A DNA stretch of 64,000 bases from Curvularia sp. ZM96 (lineage: Eukaryota; Ascomycota; Dothideomycetes; Pleosporales; Pleosporaceae), in NCBI GenBank assembly GCA_022457065.1, contig JAJGBQ010000005.1:620001-684000 (forward strand), given 5' to 3'. Made by a program: the position numbers and the translations under genes. Under the pieces are notes generated by a model. It saw nothing but the letters and a program-made list of their open reading frames with translations, was not told the DNA's origin and made no database searches. Of this stretch, positions 43,256 to 54,191 are shown piece after piece; position 1 is the stretch's first letter, and the number at the start of each line of letters is the position of its first letter.

Positions 43256-43833
43256 ATCAGGCTCATTGGGAAGTGCATCTCGGACACTTTGGTTCAAGAG
43301 ATCGTATATATGGGCACGATCAAGTTGTTTGGATTACGAAAGAAGCTCCGCTCGAGTTCTTGGCACATGAATACAGCGGTGCTGTGAGAGGGGTCGTTAA
43401 TTTTGGATAGCCCAGTGTGCATTACAATCCAAACATGCCCGTATGACCGAAATCAATCAGTAGTAAACAGAGAAAGAAAAGTAGTAGTATAGGATAATGA
43501 TTACTAGGATGGCTAGTAAGCAAGATCTAAATCTCGTAGCCCAGCTAATGCGCTGTATCTAAATATGTACCGGGCTGGCGGGCCCAATGAACGGCTCATC
43601 TCTTTGAAAGTCTCGGAATGAGACTTAGACTTTGTGGTTCAAAAGATATACGCTTGCAAACCCCATCTGGCACTTTCCGTTCGTGTATCTCCCACGTGAC
43701 AGCGTGAAAGGGCGTCTGCCAAGAAATGCGACGCGACAATCGATTGATGACATCGCCCTCGCTCCACTCCACCAATACTCATATTGCGGCAACGGACACC
43801 ATTAGCAATACAAATGATCACTCAATCGCGAAG
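43256..43833. other. Intergenic before sfr1
   Basis: About 580 bp. The left 80 bp may still be coding for the minus-strand frame. The rest is the probable promoter of the Sfr1 gene; no other gene seen. Confidence 0.4.
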
Positions 43834-44726
43834 ATGTCGACCCCGCAAGCGAAACGCCGCCGGTTGAATGAAGCTACCAAAACGCTCCATAAGCCATTTA
43901 AGTCTCCTTTCCGCACACCATTGAAGCCCAGCATTGGCGACGATCCGCCATCTTCAGACCCGTCTGAAATACCTGGGCCCACTAAGGAAACATTAGAACA
44001 GGCCACCATTCGAGATAAACCAACCGCTTCCGCCGGTAATGGCAAGCAGCCAGCCACTACCACAACGTGCTCCACAACAGTTGCATCTGCACCAAGACCT
44101 TTGACACTGAAGGCATCCAAAACTCCTATATCGCGTTCAACGCCCTCCACACCTTCGCGAATAGTGTCCAGGAATACGGTTTCTAAACCCTCGGTCGCAC
44201 GCGAGATAATGCAATTGCGCAACGAGATACAAATGCTCACACAGGCACAAACACTCGCTACGACTACAAAGGACGATGACCTTGTCGCATTAATCGATAA
44301 ATGGCGCACGGCAAGTCGCGCAGCAGCTGAAGAACTTTTTGGCGTTACTAGAGACCGGGTCAACAGGATGGGCGGAGTCGGCGCTTGGCAAGAACGCGAG
44401 AAGGAGGCTAAGCAACGGCAAATGAGATGGGACCAAGAAGAGATTGAAGCTGAGCGCGAAAGATTGCAGGAAGCTAAAGAAAATGGAGAGGTTTTGGAAG
44501 AAGTCTATGACCAGTATGTTGAGCTGGAGGGGGATAATGAGGGGATAAAAGAGGAGAAAGAGACATTCAAGAGCGCGGACGATGTGAGCAATACAACGGT
44601 ATCAGCTGCATTGAATGTTTTGCTAACTAGTGCTAGTCATTTACGATGGATATGATGCTCAAGACGCTCAACATTGATCTCCAGCTGATAGGATACAACA
44701 AAGAGGCACAGAGGTGGGAGGGTTGA
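43834..44726 (+). CDS. sfr1: Swi5-dependent recombination repair protein Sfr1 (Mei5/Dds20 family)
   Basis: Exons 43834-44583 and 44637-44726; 53-bp intron with GTGAGC donor and a TGCTAAC branch site; 279 residues. I chose the ATG at 43834 (MSTPQAKRRRL) over an in-frame ATG at 43726 because the conserved region begins there. The N-terminus carries the KPFKSPFRTPLK motif, the centre is a Ser/Thr/Pro linker, and a coiled coil (SVAREIMQLRNEIQML, then ERERLQEAKENGEVLEEVYDQY) precedes the C-terminal signature FTMDMMLKTLNIDLQLIGY, brought together by splicing. Sfr1 pairs with Swi5 to stimulate Rad51/Dmc1 filaments in homologous recombination. Confidence 0.88.
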
Positions 44727-45158
44727 AAGCGCGTTACCCCCCAGGAGTTGCAAGCGCCTGCGACCAGCTCCATTGCTACACCAGATTCTTAATATAGGGT
44801 ACCTCAGCCCAGGCCCCAGTGCCAGCATGTCCAATGCTTAGGCAATGATTTTATGATATTAATGAAGAGTATATCAACACCCAACCCCTTCACTTTTCAC
44901 ATGGGAGCTGACTGTAACCAGATGATTGTTTAGTTTCGTGCATCACGTTTACCACAGCAATGTTCAGTTCAATATAGATACCCAGTCCATGTGTAATGAC
45001 GTCGTTTCCAGTGTATAGTCCCGCCCATAAAATTTGTAAGCATACGTGCAAACATTTTCCTAAACCAATCATTTCCCTTGAAGCTCATATGATATTATTC
45101 CTCATTGATAACACAACCTCCCGCAAACTCATTCTCACACCTCCTAATCGTACCTACC

Positions 45159-45230
45159 ATGTAGCTCAAAGGCCAAACCGTCCTCATCACCAGTGCCTCA
45201 ATGGGAATAGGTGAAGCCATTGCCCGTTGT
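45159..45230 (+). pseudogene. Relic of a short-chain dehydrogenase/reductase N-terminus
   Basis: ATG at 45159 is followed at once by TAG, then an open stretch reading LKGQTVLITSASMGIGEAIAR. This is the Rossmann-fold opening of an SDR, with T-x3-G-x-G spacing preserved. After about 24 codons the similarity ends. A normal-looking leader (CTCCTAATCGTACCTACC) precedes the ATG. The gene is dead: nonsense at codon 2 and loss of everything after the cofactor loop. Confidence 0.6.
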
Positions 45231-47067
45231 TCATGGATATCTAGGTTCCGGATAAGCTACCTACGTTCTGCCGGTCAGTCAGATATGGAAGTTGGGGGTA
45301 TGCAAAGGCTGACATCTTGGCCGTCAATCGCCACAGGCTCGTAACACTCGGTGCAGTAACCTAGGACCACATGTGCAACCTTACCTTTGACACGACTAAG
45401 TAGTAACACATGTGACCTGAATCTTGAAGATACTGGTGCTGAATAATCAGCACCCGCGTCGCGGAAAGTTCCTGAGAAACGGTCTTCGTGATATTTTTCG
45501 AAATGTCGACGGAAGATTTTCGCCAAGTGAGCTTGCGTCGAGACCAGCCATCTTAGGCTTTCTCTTGGGGCCAAATCACTCTTATCTTACTGGTGCATAA
45601 CTACCAGTGAGATTTCAATATACCGATGATTTTAGGATAATGTTCTTGCAAATGCGCCTTGCCTTGACTATTGCTCCAGACCTTCCTTGTATGACGCAAG
45701 ATGACTAAAAGAGATCAAAGCTGATTGTCAGCGAAAGGCGTCACCTCTGCTGCAATGAAGATTTCGGTGCGCAACATTTATTGCTCAGTCACTCTTGCAA
45801 CGTATTCAAACAAGTGTGCTAATATGACCCCTTGCTATGTTTAGACCAGAACTTAAGGTACCTACAACCCACTATCCTGCCCAAAGCGGATGCATCACCG
45901 AACTCTGAGCGTCGTCAATGTTTTATTCGGTTGTTCGTGTAGTACAAAGTGATATACCCTCTATGTCAAGTGAGTAATGTTCTGGCGCCTCTAGGTTAGG
46001 GTGATGTTGGGCAATTCTAAAGTGATTTTGACTCCGCGATATAGGAAAGCTACACCTTTCTCACGCGACCTGATTACTCAAATCGCTTGCTCAATTAGAT
46101 CGACGATGAAAGCGCTATATTAAGTTAAATTTATATGAAGTTTACTTGTTCTGACACGGTGTATCCCAACACTCGTCTTGGTACCCGTCTTGTATCTAAT
46201 AGTCTGCTGTAATCCGGAGCGGAGGGTGTCATGGCTCCACAATAGTAGATAGGGCACAGGGGCCTTAGACACCGGTTCAGCGTGCATCAGTCCTAACCGG
46301 TAAGGCAGAACAAGTCAGGGCAGGGTTGGAAAGGCATGACGTGGTCCATAATGGGATTCTGGGATTGTCATAGCTCCGAGGGAAAAATACGGTAAGAGTT
46401 ATGTCGGTGCGCGCAGTGCATGATAGACGCTGTTTTACTTCAACTGGCCATGGTGATTAGTGCCAGCATCCTGTTGAGTGTTTTGTTATTCTGTTGTGAC
46501 GTAGCCGAGCGTTGATGCGAAGCTGCAGGTTATGCTGGATGGGGTAATTATCCGATGTGTGTGCGTAAATAGCAACTACAAGGCTAAGACTTGAGCCGGT
46601 AAACATTGCCGAGGTGTGGTACCTACATGTAGATCTATGATTCCGCGCTAGGCAAAGGAGATCACGATTAACCCATTGTAGTGGCACTATGAACCAAATT
46701 CGCTTTGGGTATTCTTTACCAAACAATACCTCAAAATTCACGGGACTGCTAGCTGATATGTATATTCAATGTTGAATGTTCATGTTGATTGTCACATGGA
46801 GCGAATAAATCGAAAGACGGGTAAGCATTGATGCAGTTCTCCGGCTCTGTTCCCCAAGCGCCACCTCGGTTATTGCATACAATGCCAAACTAGGCCAAAC
46901 GTTTGGTTCCAGAATGCACAGGCAACTAGGATACCTACGGTATGGCCAAAGCTACAATGTTCTCAACAAGTGTCGCTATGACCTACTTGCAGGATCTGTG
47001 CTTTCTCACCGCGATGTAATCTATCATTTCTAGTTCATCTGCATTGAATACTGCTCTTCCTGCCATG

Positions 47068-47073
47068 TATAAG
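47068..47073 (+). promoter_or_regulatory. TATA box of the hydrophobin gene
   Basis: TATAAG in CATGTATAAGTATC, about 160 bp before the ATG, followed by a C/A-rich leader. Confidence 0.55.
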
Positions 47074-47231
47074 TATCACTTGCTCTGGCCTCCTCAGCTC
47101 AATCATCCCATCACCAGCATCACATCATCATCAACGATAACAACAACCACTCTCGCACCTTAATAATCACCACAAGGACCTTTCCGAATCTTTTTTCCAC
47201 TCCACAAACAACCTATCAACAAACAAACAAA

Positions 47232-47668
47232 ATGTACACTAAGGTCATCGTCCTCGCTCTCGCCGCCCTCGCCGTTGCTGGCCCTAGCCACGTCGCCCGC
47301 CAGACCAAGGAGGGTCAGAGCAAGAACGGAGAGACGAAGATGTTCAACAAGGACGAAAGCTGTGGCAAGAACAGCCAGGTCTACTGCTGCAACACCCAGA
47401 CCGCTGAGAAGTTGACCGGAAAGGGAACTTTCCCCGTCAACGCCGACATTGCCGACCTCAAGGGTCTCCTTGGCCAGTGCAACGAGGTCAAGGTCGCCCT
47501 TGTTCCCATCGACGTCCTGAAGAAGGCCTGCTCCCAGGACACTGTTTGCTGCGGTACCACCAAGCAGCAGGTAAGACATCCACCACTACCCAATCTTGAA
47601 GTCACATTTACTAACAATGACATTCTAGGGTGTTGCCAACTTCGGCTGCACCACTGTCCACACCTAGA
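47232..47668 (+). CDS. Class I hydrophobin
   Basis: Exons 47232-47570 and 47630-47668 (59-bp GT-AG intron) give 125 residues. Signal peptide MYTKVIVLALAALAVAG. The mature protein has eight cysteines in the order C-x7-CC-x29-C-x16-C-x5-CC-x12-C; the last is supplied by exon 2 (GVANFGC). These spacings fall in the class I range and do not fit the tighter class II spacing. Hydrophobins are secreted and self-assemble at hydrophobic/water interfaces, coating aerial hyphae and spores. A linker rich in Lys, Gly and Asn lies before the first cysteine. The TATA box and long CA-rich leader suggest strong expression. Confidence 0.92.
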
Positions 47669-48698
47669 TACACATATCTAAAGCAGCATTTTCTGGGAAG
47701 GAGGTAATTGAGGGTATTTGCAGGGATAGAAGGATATAGACCGTAGACTTGATTTTCTCATAATAGTGCTCAGTAAACCTTCCGCTCGCTAATATCAACA
47801 CTTATTGAGTGCTTTCAAACATCGTCTTTTGCATTCATCCTGTGATTTATCAAGACCGCTTTAGTAGCCCCAGCATTCGATACAAAAGGTTCCGCTTCAA
47901 TGGGCCTTGAAGAGTCGAGGAAACAGCTTCGATGGTCTGGTGGTAATAGTATGATAGCTCTCGTGAGCTTAATGTGGAGTTTCAGAATAGTTTTCTCGCT
48001 TCTAGTAGTAAGGAAAATATATCCCTACAAGGTATTCTCCCTTGAGATATCTTACAGGAGAGTTGGGTGACGAAGCAGCGAACGCCGTACTTCGGCGATC
48101 TTCGTGCGAAACGTGGATCAAGTTCGGGATATTAGCTAATTAGCGTCGTGATCTCTGTACCACCGGTCATCATTTCGCACCTCCCCGCATTCGGCTCAAT
48201 GCTTTTGACAATTCAAACACTCTTGTTCTTGCCTGAAAATCCATCGAGTGTCCATTCGTTGGAGAAGTCACTTTGCGTCTTTGCATGCTCGCGTCGTGCG
48301 CGACAAAATGTTACCCTGCCAAGCCCTAACAAGAACAATACCGGACGTAAGATGACCTCAAACATCATAACGTGGTGCGGAGCGGAGCCGCGGTAAGATC
48401 TAATTAGCGGCATTTAAAAAACGGGACGACCACACGCGACAAGTCTGGGGTGCATTGGTGACGTTTTTCCCCTGTGCCGGACGTTGTTGGCTTCTTTGCG
48501 GGTCTGTTTTAACGCGTCTGTACTTTGCGCAAAGCTTTTTCTTCCTTCCGTCCTCTTCGTTGCTTGGCTCCACTACATCACACCTGTTACTGAACACCTC
48601 GAGAGTTGTGGTTGCGGTTGTAGTCTCACCGCCACGTCCTCCGCCTCCGTATTTGTTACACCGGAACTTCTTGCAGGAAGCTACATCTTATCTTCACA
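47669..48698. other. Intergenic between hydrophobin and HPP genes
   Basis: About 1 kb. No supported gene; the right end is a C/T-rich leader for the HPP gene. Confidence 0.45.
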
Positions 48699-49535
48699 AT
48701 GCCGATATGGGACCCCCTTGTCCCTGCCGAACGTGCCATCCAACGCTTTTTGGCGCGCCTCCCACCATCCGTTAGCCATTGGCTCGGGTACCGGTCAAAA
48801 ACCCTACCACCATCCCGCACATGGATGGTCTGCGTGTGGGGTTTCATCGGTGCTTTTTGCGGACTGAGCACTATCTTGGCTATCTTCGGGCATACAGATT
48901 ACTTCAAAAGTCGTGCTGTGCCGCCTATTGTTGCTTCGTTTGTAAGTCATGCATTAGTAATTTCTTTTATACAGTCTGAGCTCTGTGGATGCAAACCAAA
49001 GAATGGGGCTGACCATATTCGGCGACAGGGTGCCTCAGCAATCCTTTGCTACGGTGCAATCGACGTTCCACTCGCCCAGCCACGTTCTCTAGTTTTTGGT
49101 CACTTTTTCAGCGGCCTCATCGGCGTCATCATCGCCACAATCTTTCAGTTTGACCTCGAAGCCGAGCCTTTTCCTCGTCTTCAATGGCTCGCAGCTTCAC
49201 TCGCAACAGCCATTGCGTTGATTGTAATGCATCTGACGAAAACCACGCATCCTCCTGCGGGTGCGACAGCGCTCCTTCCGTGCGTCGATCCGCATGTCTG
49301 GGCTCTTAGGTGGTATTATCTACCTGTGTTGCTGCTCAGTTCAGCTGTAGTGCTAGTAAGCGCAGTACTTCTCATGAATTTGCAGAGACAGTATCCCAAG
49401 TTCTGGGTTGCTCAGATCCCACCACCACCGCCAGCTACAGAAAAGGAAAAGACTCTTGAGGAAAAGAAGAGTGAAGGGTCTGAGGGAAGCAGCGCACGAG
49501 ACACACTGCAGGACATGGAAAGGGGACCGTTGTGA
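48699..49535 (+). CDS. HPP family integral membrane protein
   Basis: Exons 48699-48941 and 49029-49535 give 249 residues. Removing the 87-bp intron joins PPIVASF to GASAILCYGAIDVPLAQPRSL, the continuous HPP signature; without removal a 29-residue insertion would break it. Four or five hydrophobic helices follow (WMVCVWGFIGAFCGLSTIL, SGLIGVIIATIFQF, AASLATAIALIVMHL, and a last one at VLLLSSAVVLVSAVLL). The family-naming motif is THPPAGATALL (residues about 160-170). The C-terminal tail is hydrophilic with Pro and Glu/Lys runs. HPP proteins are poorly understood; some bacterial and plastid members are linked to nitrite transport, but a role here is unknown. Confidence 0.88.
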   Translation: MPIWDPLVPAERAIQRFLARLPPSVSHWLGYRSKTLPPSRTWMVCVWGFIGAFCGLSTILAIFGHTDYFKSRAVPPIVASFVSHALVISFIQSELCGCKPKNGADHIRRQGASAILCYGAIDVPLAQPRSLVFGHFFSGLIGVIIATIFQFDLEAEPFPRLQWLAASLATAIALIVMHLTKTTHPPAGATALLPCVDPHVWALRWYYLPVLLLSSAVVLVSAVLLMNLQRQYPKFWVAQIPPPPPATEKEKTLEEKKSEGSEGSSARDTLQDMERGPL

Positions 49536-52248
49536 CCGGTCTTCTGACGTATACCTGCACGTGTTTTGTTTTCATGTTCCAATACAAGGTCATACCCGGC
49601 TCGTGTTCTTCCGCATTAAGCCACGTACATAAATTGGGTATAAAAAGCAAGAAAATCGAAGCACTTGGTTTCCAAGGGGGTCGGCAATAAAAGAAACACC
49701 ATCAATACATCCCAAGCAGCATATCTGTTACACCCTTCTGCAGTAGGGGCGCTCACATCGTTGATTTTGATTATTTACGTGATTCGTAGGCTAACCGCTT
49801 TGTATCCATCCTTGACAGTGATGATGTTCTAGAACAACGTATGGCACGGCGGAACAACGCCAGATCCGATGACGGAAATCCGTGTTATCGTCCTAGTGTC
49901 CGGAAATGGTCGAGCGAGTGGCGGTTTCTGATTGAACGATTGTGAGGAAAGTGAAACATAATCGCAGAATTGCTGTAGTGCATGAATATAAGAACATGAG
50001 GATTATGCTGGGCTGCTCCGTTCTGCCATGAGATCTCAAGGAAGCCCAGAGGAGTTAGAAAAACAAACTGGCTTGCGCAAAGCTTGAGACTAGAAGCCGT
50101 TGAGAAAAGCAATCTAGTAAAGCATAAATTGTGGCAAATGTAATAGTTATATGCTTTTGGAAGTAGAGATACAAAGAGGAAAAAAGACTAGTTCGTGACT
50201 TGACGGATGCGGACCTTGCATTTGGATTTGTCGAGCCCGTTTTGGAGTATTGATGTCTTACTTTTTTCGACCAAATGATGATTTCTTTGTTTTCAATGTC
50301 TTGTTCTTCTCTTGGACCTGACTTAGCGTTTTTGGAATATGTACCATGATATGAGTAGCATCAGAAGACATCAGTATTATTGGAGTACTTTCTGCTGTGT
50401 TGTATACCTTTCAATTAAGGTAAAGTCACAAGGCTCATGTTTCGCTTTCAAAGTACATGACTGAGTTTGTTCGCAGATGAGTGGGGCAATGCTACTTCTT
50501 CAGAGGGATTGGTCGCCGTTCGTGTTTATCCGAGAAAGGCTACCCGGTGTTGGGGTGAATTAGGTTCCCAGGAAGTGCCCTATCAGTTCCAGGTCCAATC
50601 AAAGTAAAGGAGAATGATTCCAGAATGCTAATGGGCAAAGAAGTTCATTTCGCACGTGACAGAACCTGTGGATTCTAATTTCAAAAGCGTTCTCTCTATT
50701 TCGTAGAATGGTCGACATATTGGGATGGGCAAGCACAGATTCCAACGGCCGTATCTCGGGTAAGACTTGCCAGATGTAGGGATTCGAGCATCGTATCAAG
50801 AGCTTGCAGCAGCACGAGTGGCGAAACACACGGGTGGATACGAGATGAGCAGCACTAAGGGGCTTCCAATGCCAGTCTGATGCTAAATGGAGGGACTGAG
50901 ATAATAGTTGTGCCGAGGTGGGTACACGTGTGCATTGCGCTCCGCCGTATAAGCCAAAAAGGTTGGTATGATGGGCTAGTTTGGTGGCAATGCGACATTT
51001 GAGCCTTGTGCAGTATGGATGTACACTGTGGTACACAGCGACGCCGATGAAAGTTTGCGGGGTACGGTACGAACGGTGAAAGCATGTCAGGCTGTTTGCT
51101 GTCAGCTCACAAGATCATGTGTCTGTGCACGTCTATGAAAAGCACTGGATGACTCGTTGGACCGTGGCATGGGTGGAAGAAGCGCACAAAGACAAGCCGT
51201 GACGCAGCGAAGATAGGCCGGGTGTGGACAAGGCGAGCGATGGGAGATGAATTAGCGGCGGGAGGTAAAGAGGGGCAGGGCTGCTTAGGGAAAGCCGCCG
51301 CTTCCTTGGCTTGCACGTCGCACCTCCACACTCAGGACCGCCGTCCGATAGTGAGCAACCAACCACCAGCGTCATACTTCCTCTTAGCCGTGGTATGTCG
51401 CTTGTTCTGCTGTGGTCTCACCAGTGGCCGTTATCCTCCTGTCACAGTCCTCTCACTGGACCGCAAAGCAAAAGGGGCCGCGGAGCAAAAGACGACATGG
51501 CAATCAATTGGGTACAACGGACGCATATGATAACCGGATAAATGCATGGGGTTTGCACGACGTCTACCAACTACAGCAAAGTACCCTCAAAGGCGGCTTT
51601 TGGGATTCGAAACCATGGTGTTTGCACCGTCTCGAAGATCGCTCGTATGGCCCCGTGTCAAGTCATGGCAGACGCCACCGAGGTGATGACGATGCGGACG
51701 GCCACCCGGGGGCAGCAAATTGCCTGCGCATCCGTTTTGAGAAGCAAAGTTGCTGTAGAGCACAAGAGACTGGCAGCTTGAGACTACTTGAGTTAGGCCA
51801 TCGTCAAGAGTGAGAGTGAGCATGAGAGTAAGAGTAAGAGCGGGAACGAACACGAGCCAGCCCTGGCCTAGTGCCCCTGCAACAAACGGGTATACTTCGA
51901 TGACTTCACTGTGACCGTAGTCTTTCGGTACCTAACTGACTAATTTGGTGATCATGGAGCGTTTGGACCAACCTGTCGGCGTCATTGCCAGGGACCGTAT
52001 GTTAATTTGCTCCATCGGCTAAGGAAATCTGGGTTAGGCTCTCCTGTGCTGCACTGCAAACGCCATGGGCAAAGCCCTGTACTATGGCCGTGTAGCAGTC
52101 CCCATTTCTGTCTCTCTCCTCCTGACGTGCTGTATCTGTTTCCCCAGATGAACGCGCTCTCACCCTTCACCTTACCTGAGGTTCCTCCCACCCATCCCAG
52201 TACCACCAGGCTTGACATTCCTCTATCCCTGTCTTGATCCAGTCAAGT
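49536..52248. other. Long intergenic region
   Basis: 2.7 kb with no gene I can support. Open frames either lack ATG or read as composition artefacts. A TTCGAA stretch near 51606 resembles a tRNA B box but no tRNA fold surrounds it. Confidence 0.5.
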
Positions 52249-53654
52249 ATGCATTTTTCCCTGGCATGTTGGCGCGTGGCTGTCATTGCTGCTCTGGCGA
52301 CACAGGCCATGACCCAGCAGTGCTGTAAGCTCTTCTCAAGTATTGCGCATGAGCCGCAGTTAATTGACAGCAGACTATCCCAACGGCGACAAGGCTCCAG
52401 ACACAGAGAAGCCCTGCTCCTCCGCAAAGGGCTCAGCCTGTTGTCCGCAGAATTGGCAATGTCTCGACAACGGCCTTTGTCACTATCCTCCCGGTAAACA
52501 GTACGGCAGGTTCAGCTGTACAGACAAGGATTGGAAGTCAGATGGCTGCCCCTCTAATCTGTGTACTTACGGTACGGTTGTTGATGGAACTTTTTGAGCA
52601 CCGCTCACAAGTAGTAGGTCTCAAAGCCGCCGGCGGCGAGTCGATAACACAATGCTCCAACCACGGCAACCAATGGTGTTGCAACGCAGATAGGGTGCAT
52701 GTGAACTGCTGCCAGGAATCTCCAGCACCACGACCCTTCTTCGCCTTGCAGGACCCAGCAGCATATGCCACCATCGGCACCATGACAGCGTCGACCGTAC
52801 CAAACCTTGCGAGCATCACTGGTGAAGCGATTGGAAGTGGTTCTGGAAACCAACCTTCCACATCACCAACGCCTGCGCCACAATCTCCATCATCGCCTAA
52901 TTCTCCAGCAAGTTCGTCACCGTCATCTGATTCTCTCGCGCCTCCAGCATCCCGTGATCCAACCGCGACTACACAGTCGGCGTCAGCTGCCAATCCCTTT
53001 ACGTCTGTGTTTTTCAGTGCTTCATCGGGTTCTACGGGCATTGTCAGCGTGCCAATCACGAGAATCATCACACCTACGTCGGATGTCACTACTCAGGGCA
53101 ATAATGGCAGTAAAGCTGGCGGATCAGACTCAAATCTCGGTTTGATCATTGGCTGCGCCGTAGGCATTCCCTTAGGTCTCATGTTAGTCGCATTCATCCT
53201 CTGGTCGCTGCGAAGGCGACAAAGAAAGCCGAAATCCTACCAAACCGCGAAAGTAGGCGATGGCAGCCCAAATTTGGCAGGCGGTACCGCCGGCGAGCTC
53301 AACGAAGAGCAAGCTTTCCGACACTCTGAACCCCCCGCCAGCGAACTGGACGGAAATCCGGTAGGCGCTGGACGACCGATTTCCACCATTCTAGGTCACG
53401 CCGAGCTAGAATCAGGAAATGGATTTAAACCTGGACACAGCACGCCGTATACACCAGATGGTGTCGGCATCGGCGGTGGCAATCTTCATCCGGACCGAAG
53501 CACTTGGGACAGCGTGCCACCCCAGTACTCGCCAGGGCAACATCACAAGCCATACAGTCATCCGGAGATGAGCGAATTGGCAGATACAAGTGTAGCACCA
53601 GTTCTCAACGAAAAAGAAGACGAGCAGTACTCTAGACATGGAGGACCGAATTAG
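52249..53654 (+). CDS. Secreted-domain single-pass membrane protein, mucin-like
   Basis: Exons 52249-52324, 52374-52571 and 52618-53654 give 436 residues. Signal peptide MHFSLACWRVAVIAALATQAM. An extracellular Cys-rich domain follows (CYYPNGD, KGSACCPQNWQCLDNGLC, FSCTDKDWKSDGCPSNLC, WCCNADRVHVNCC; residues about 25-140). Next come a Ser/Thr/Pro-rich stalk (about 165-260) likely to be O-glycosylated, one transmembrane helix (LGLIIGCAVGIPLGLMLVAFIL), a basic stop (RRRQRKPK) and a cytoplasmic tail of about 135 residues. This layout is common among fungal surface or sensor-like proteins of unknown ligand. Both introns end in tandem AG acceptors (CAGCAG and TAGTAG), so one-residue variants are possible at residues about 26 and 92. 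Confidence 0.82.
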
Positions 53655-54191
53655 TGACAGGGATGGCAACTGTAAAAGCCCTAGCGGAGCATATGGAACA
53701 TCAGGTGCAGCGGTAAACAACGAAGTTAGGTATGGCGTTTTGATCAGAAGAAACGCGGGTGCACGGCACGATGCAGGACGGTGATTTTGGCCGTTTCTTT
53801 GTAAATAATAGGGGAAATACCCGGCATGAGGATACACATATGATGATTGGGTATTCCTACCCTCGGAGAGCAACGAAGATACCACTTTCTATACACACTA
53901 GCTAGAATCGACATAATTTCCTATATTGTTCGCATAAGCAGCCGAGACTGTGCACGTGACGTAAATCAGAATGCAGGTGCAGGTGAAGGATGCGGTGTAG
54001 GTGGATCCGGGGGGATGGGGGCGAGCGAGTCATGTCGCTCGGCCCTGTCGTCAGCCCTTCCGCCCTCACGGCCGCTCAACGAGACTGCCAGGTAACCGCG
54101 TCGCATCCGCTGTTACTCGCCAGGCTCTGGCTCTGCTCACACCTCATGTTGCATTCTAAGCTATTGCGCCATTCAGCACGCTTTAGTGACG
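53655..54191. other. Intergenic before F-box gene
   Basis: About 540 bp, with a G-rich patch near 53995-54025. Promoter of the F-box gene; no other gene seen. Confidence 0.45.

Larger units (their letters stand above)
44727..47231. other. Gene-poor region with an SDR relic and the hydrophobin promoter
   Basis: 2.5 kb. Apart from the dead SDR fragment at 45159-45230, no gene is supported. The right end is the hydrophobin promoter with TATAAG at about 47068-47073 and a CA-rich leader. Confidence 0.5.

Noticed and set aside
45275..45574. Minus-strand 99-codon open frame near the SDR relic
   Set aside because: No ATG start and no recognisable motif.
51595..51625. TTCGAA stretch resembling a tRNA B box on the minus strand
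   Set aside because: No T-arm pairing, A box or acceptor stem around it.
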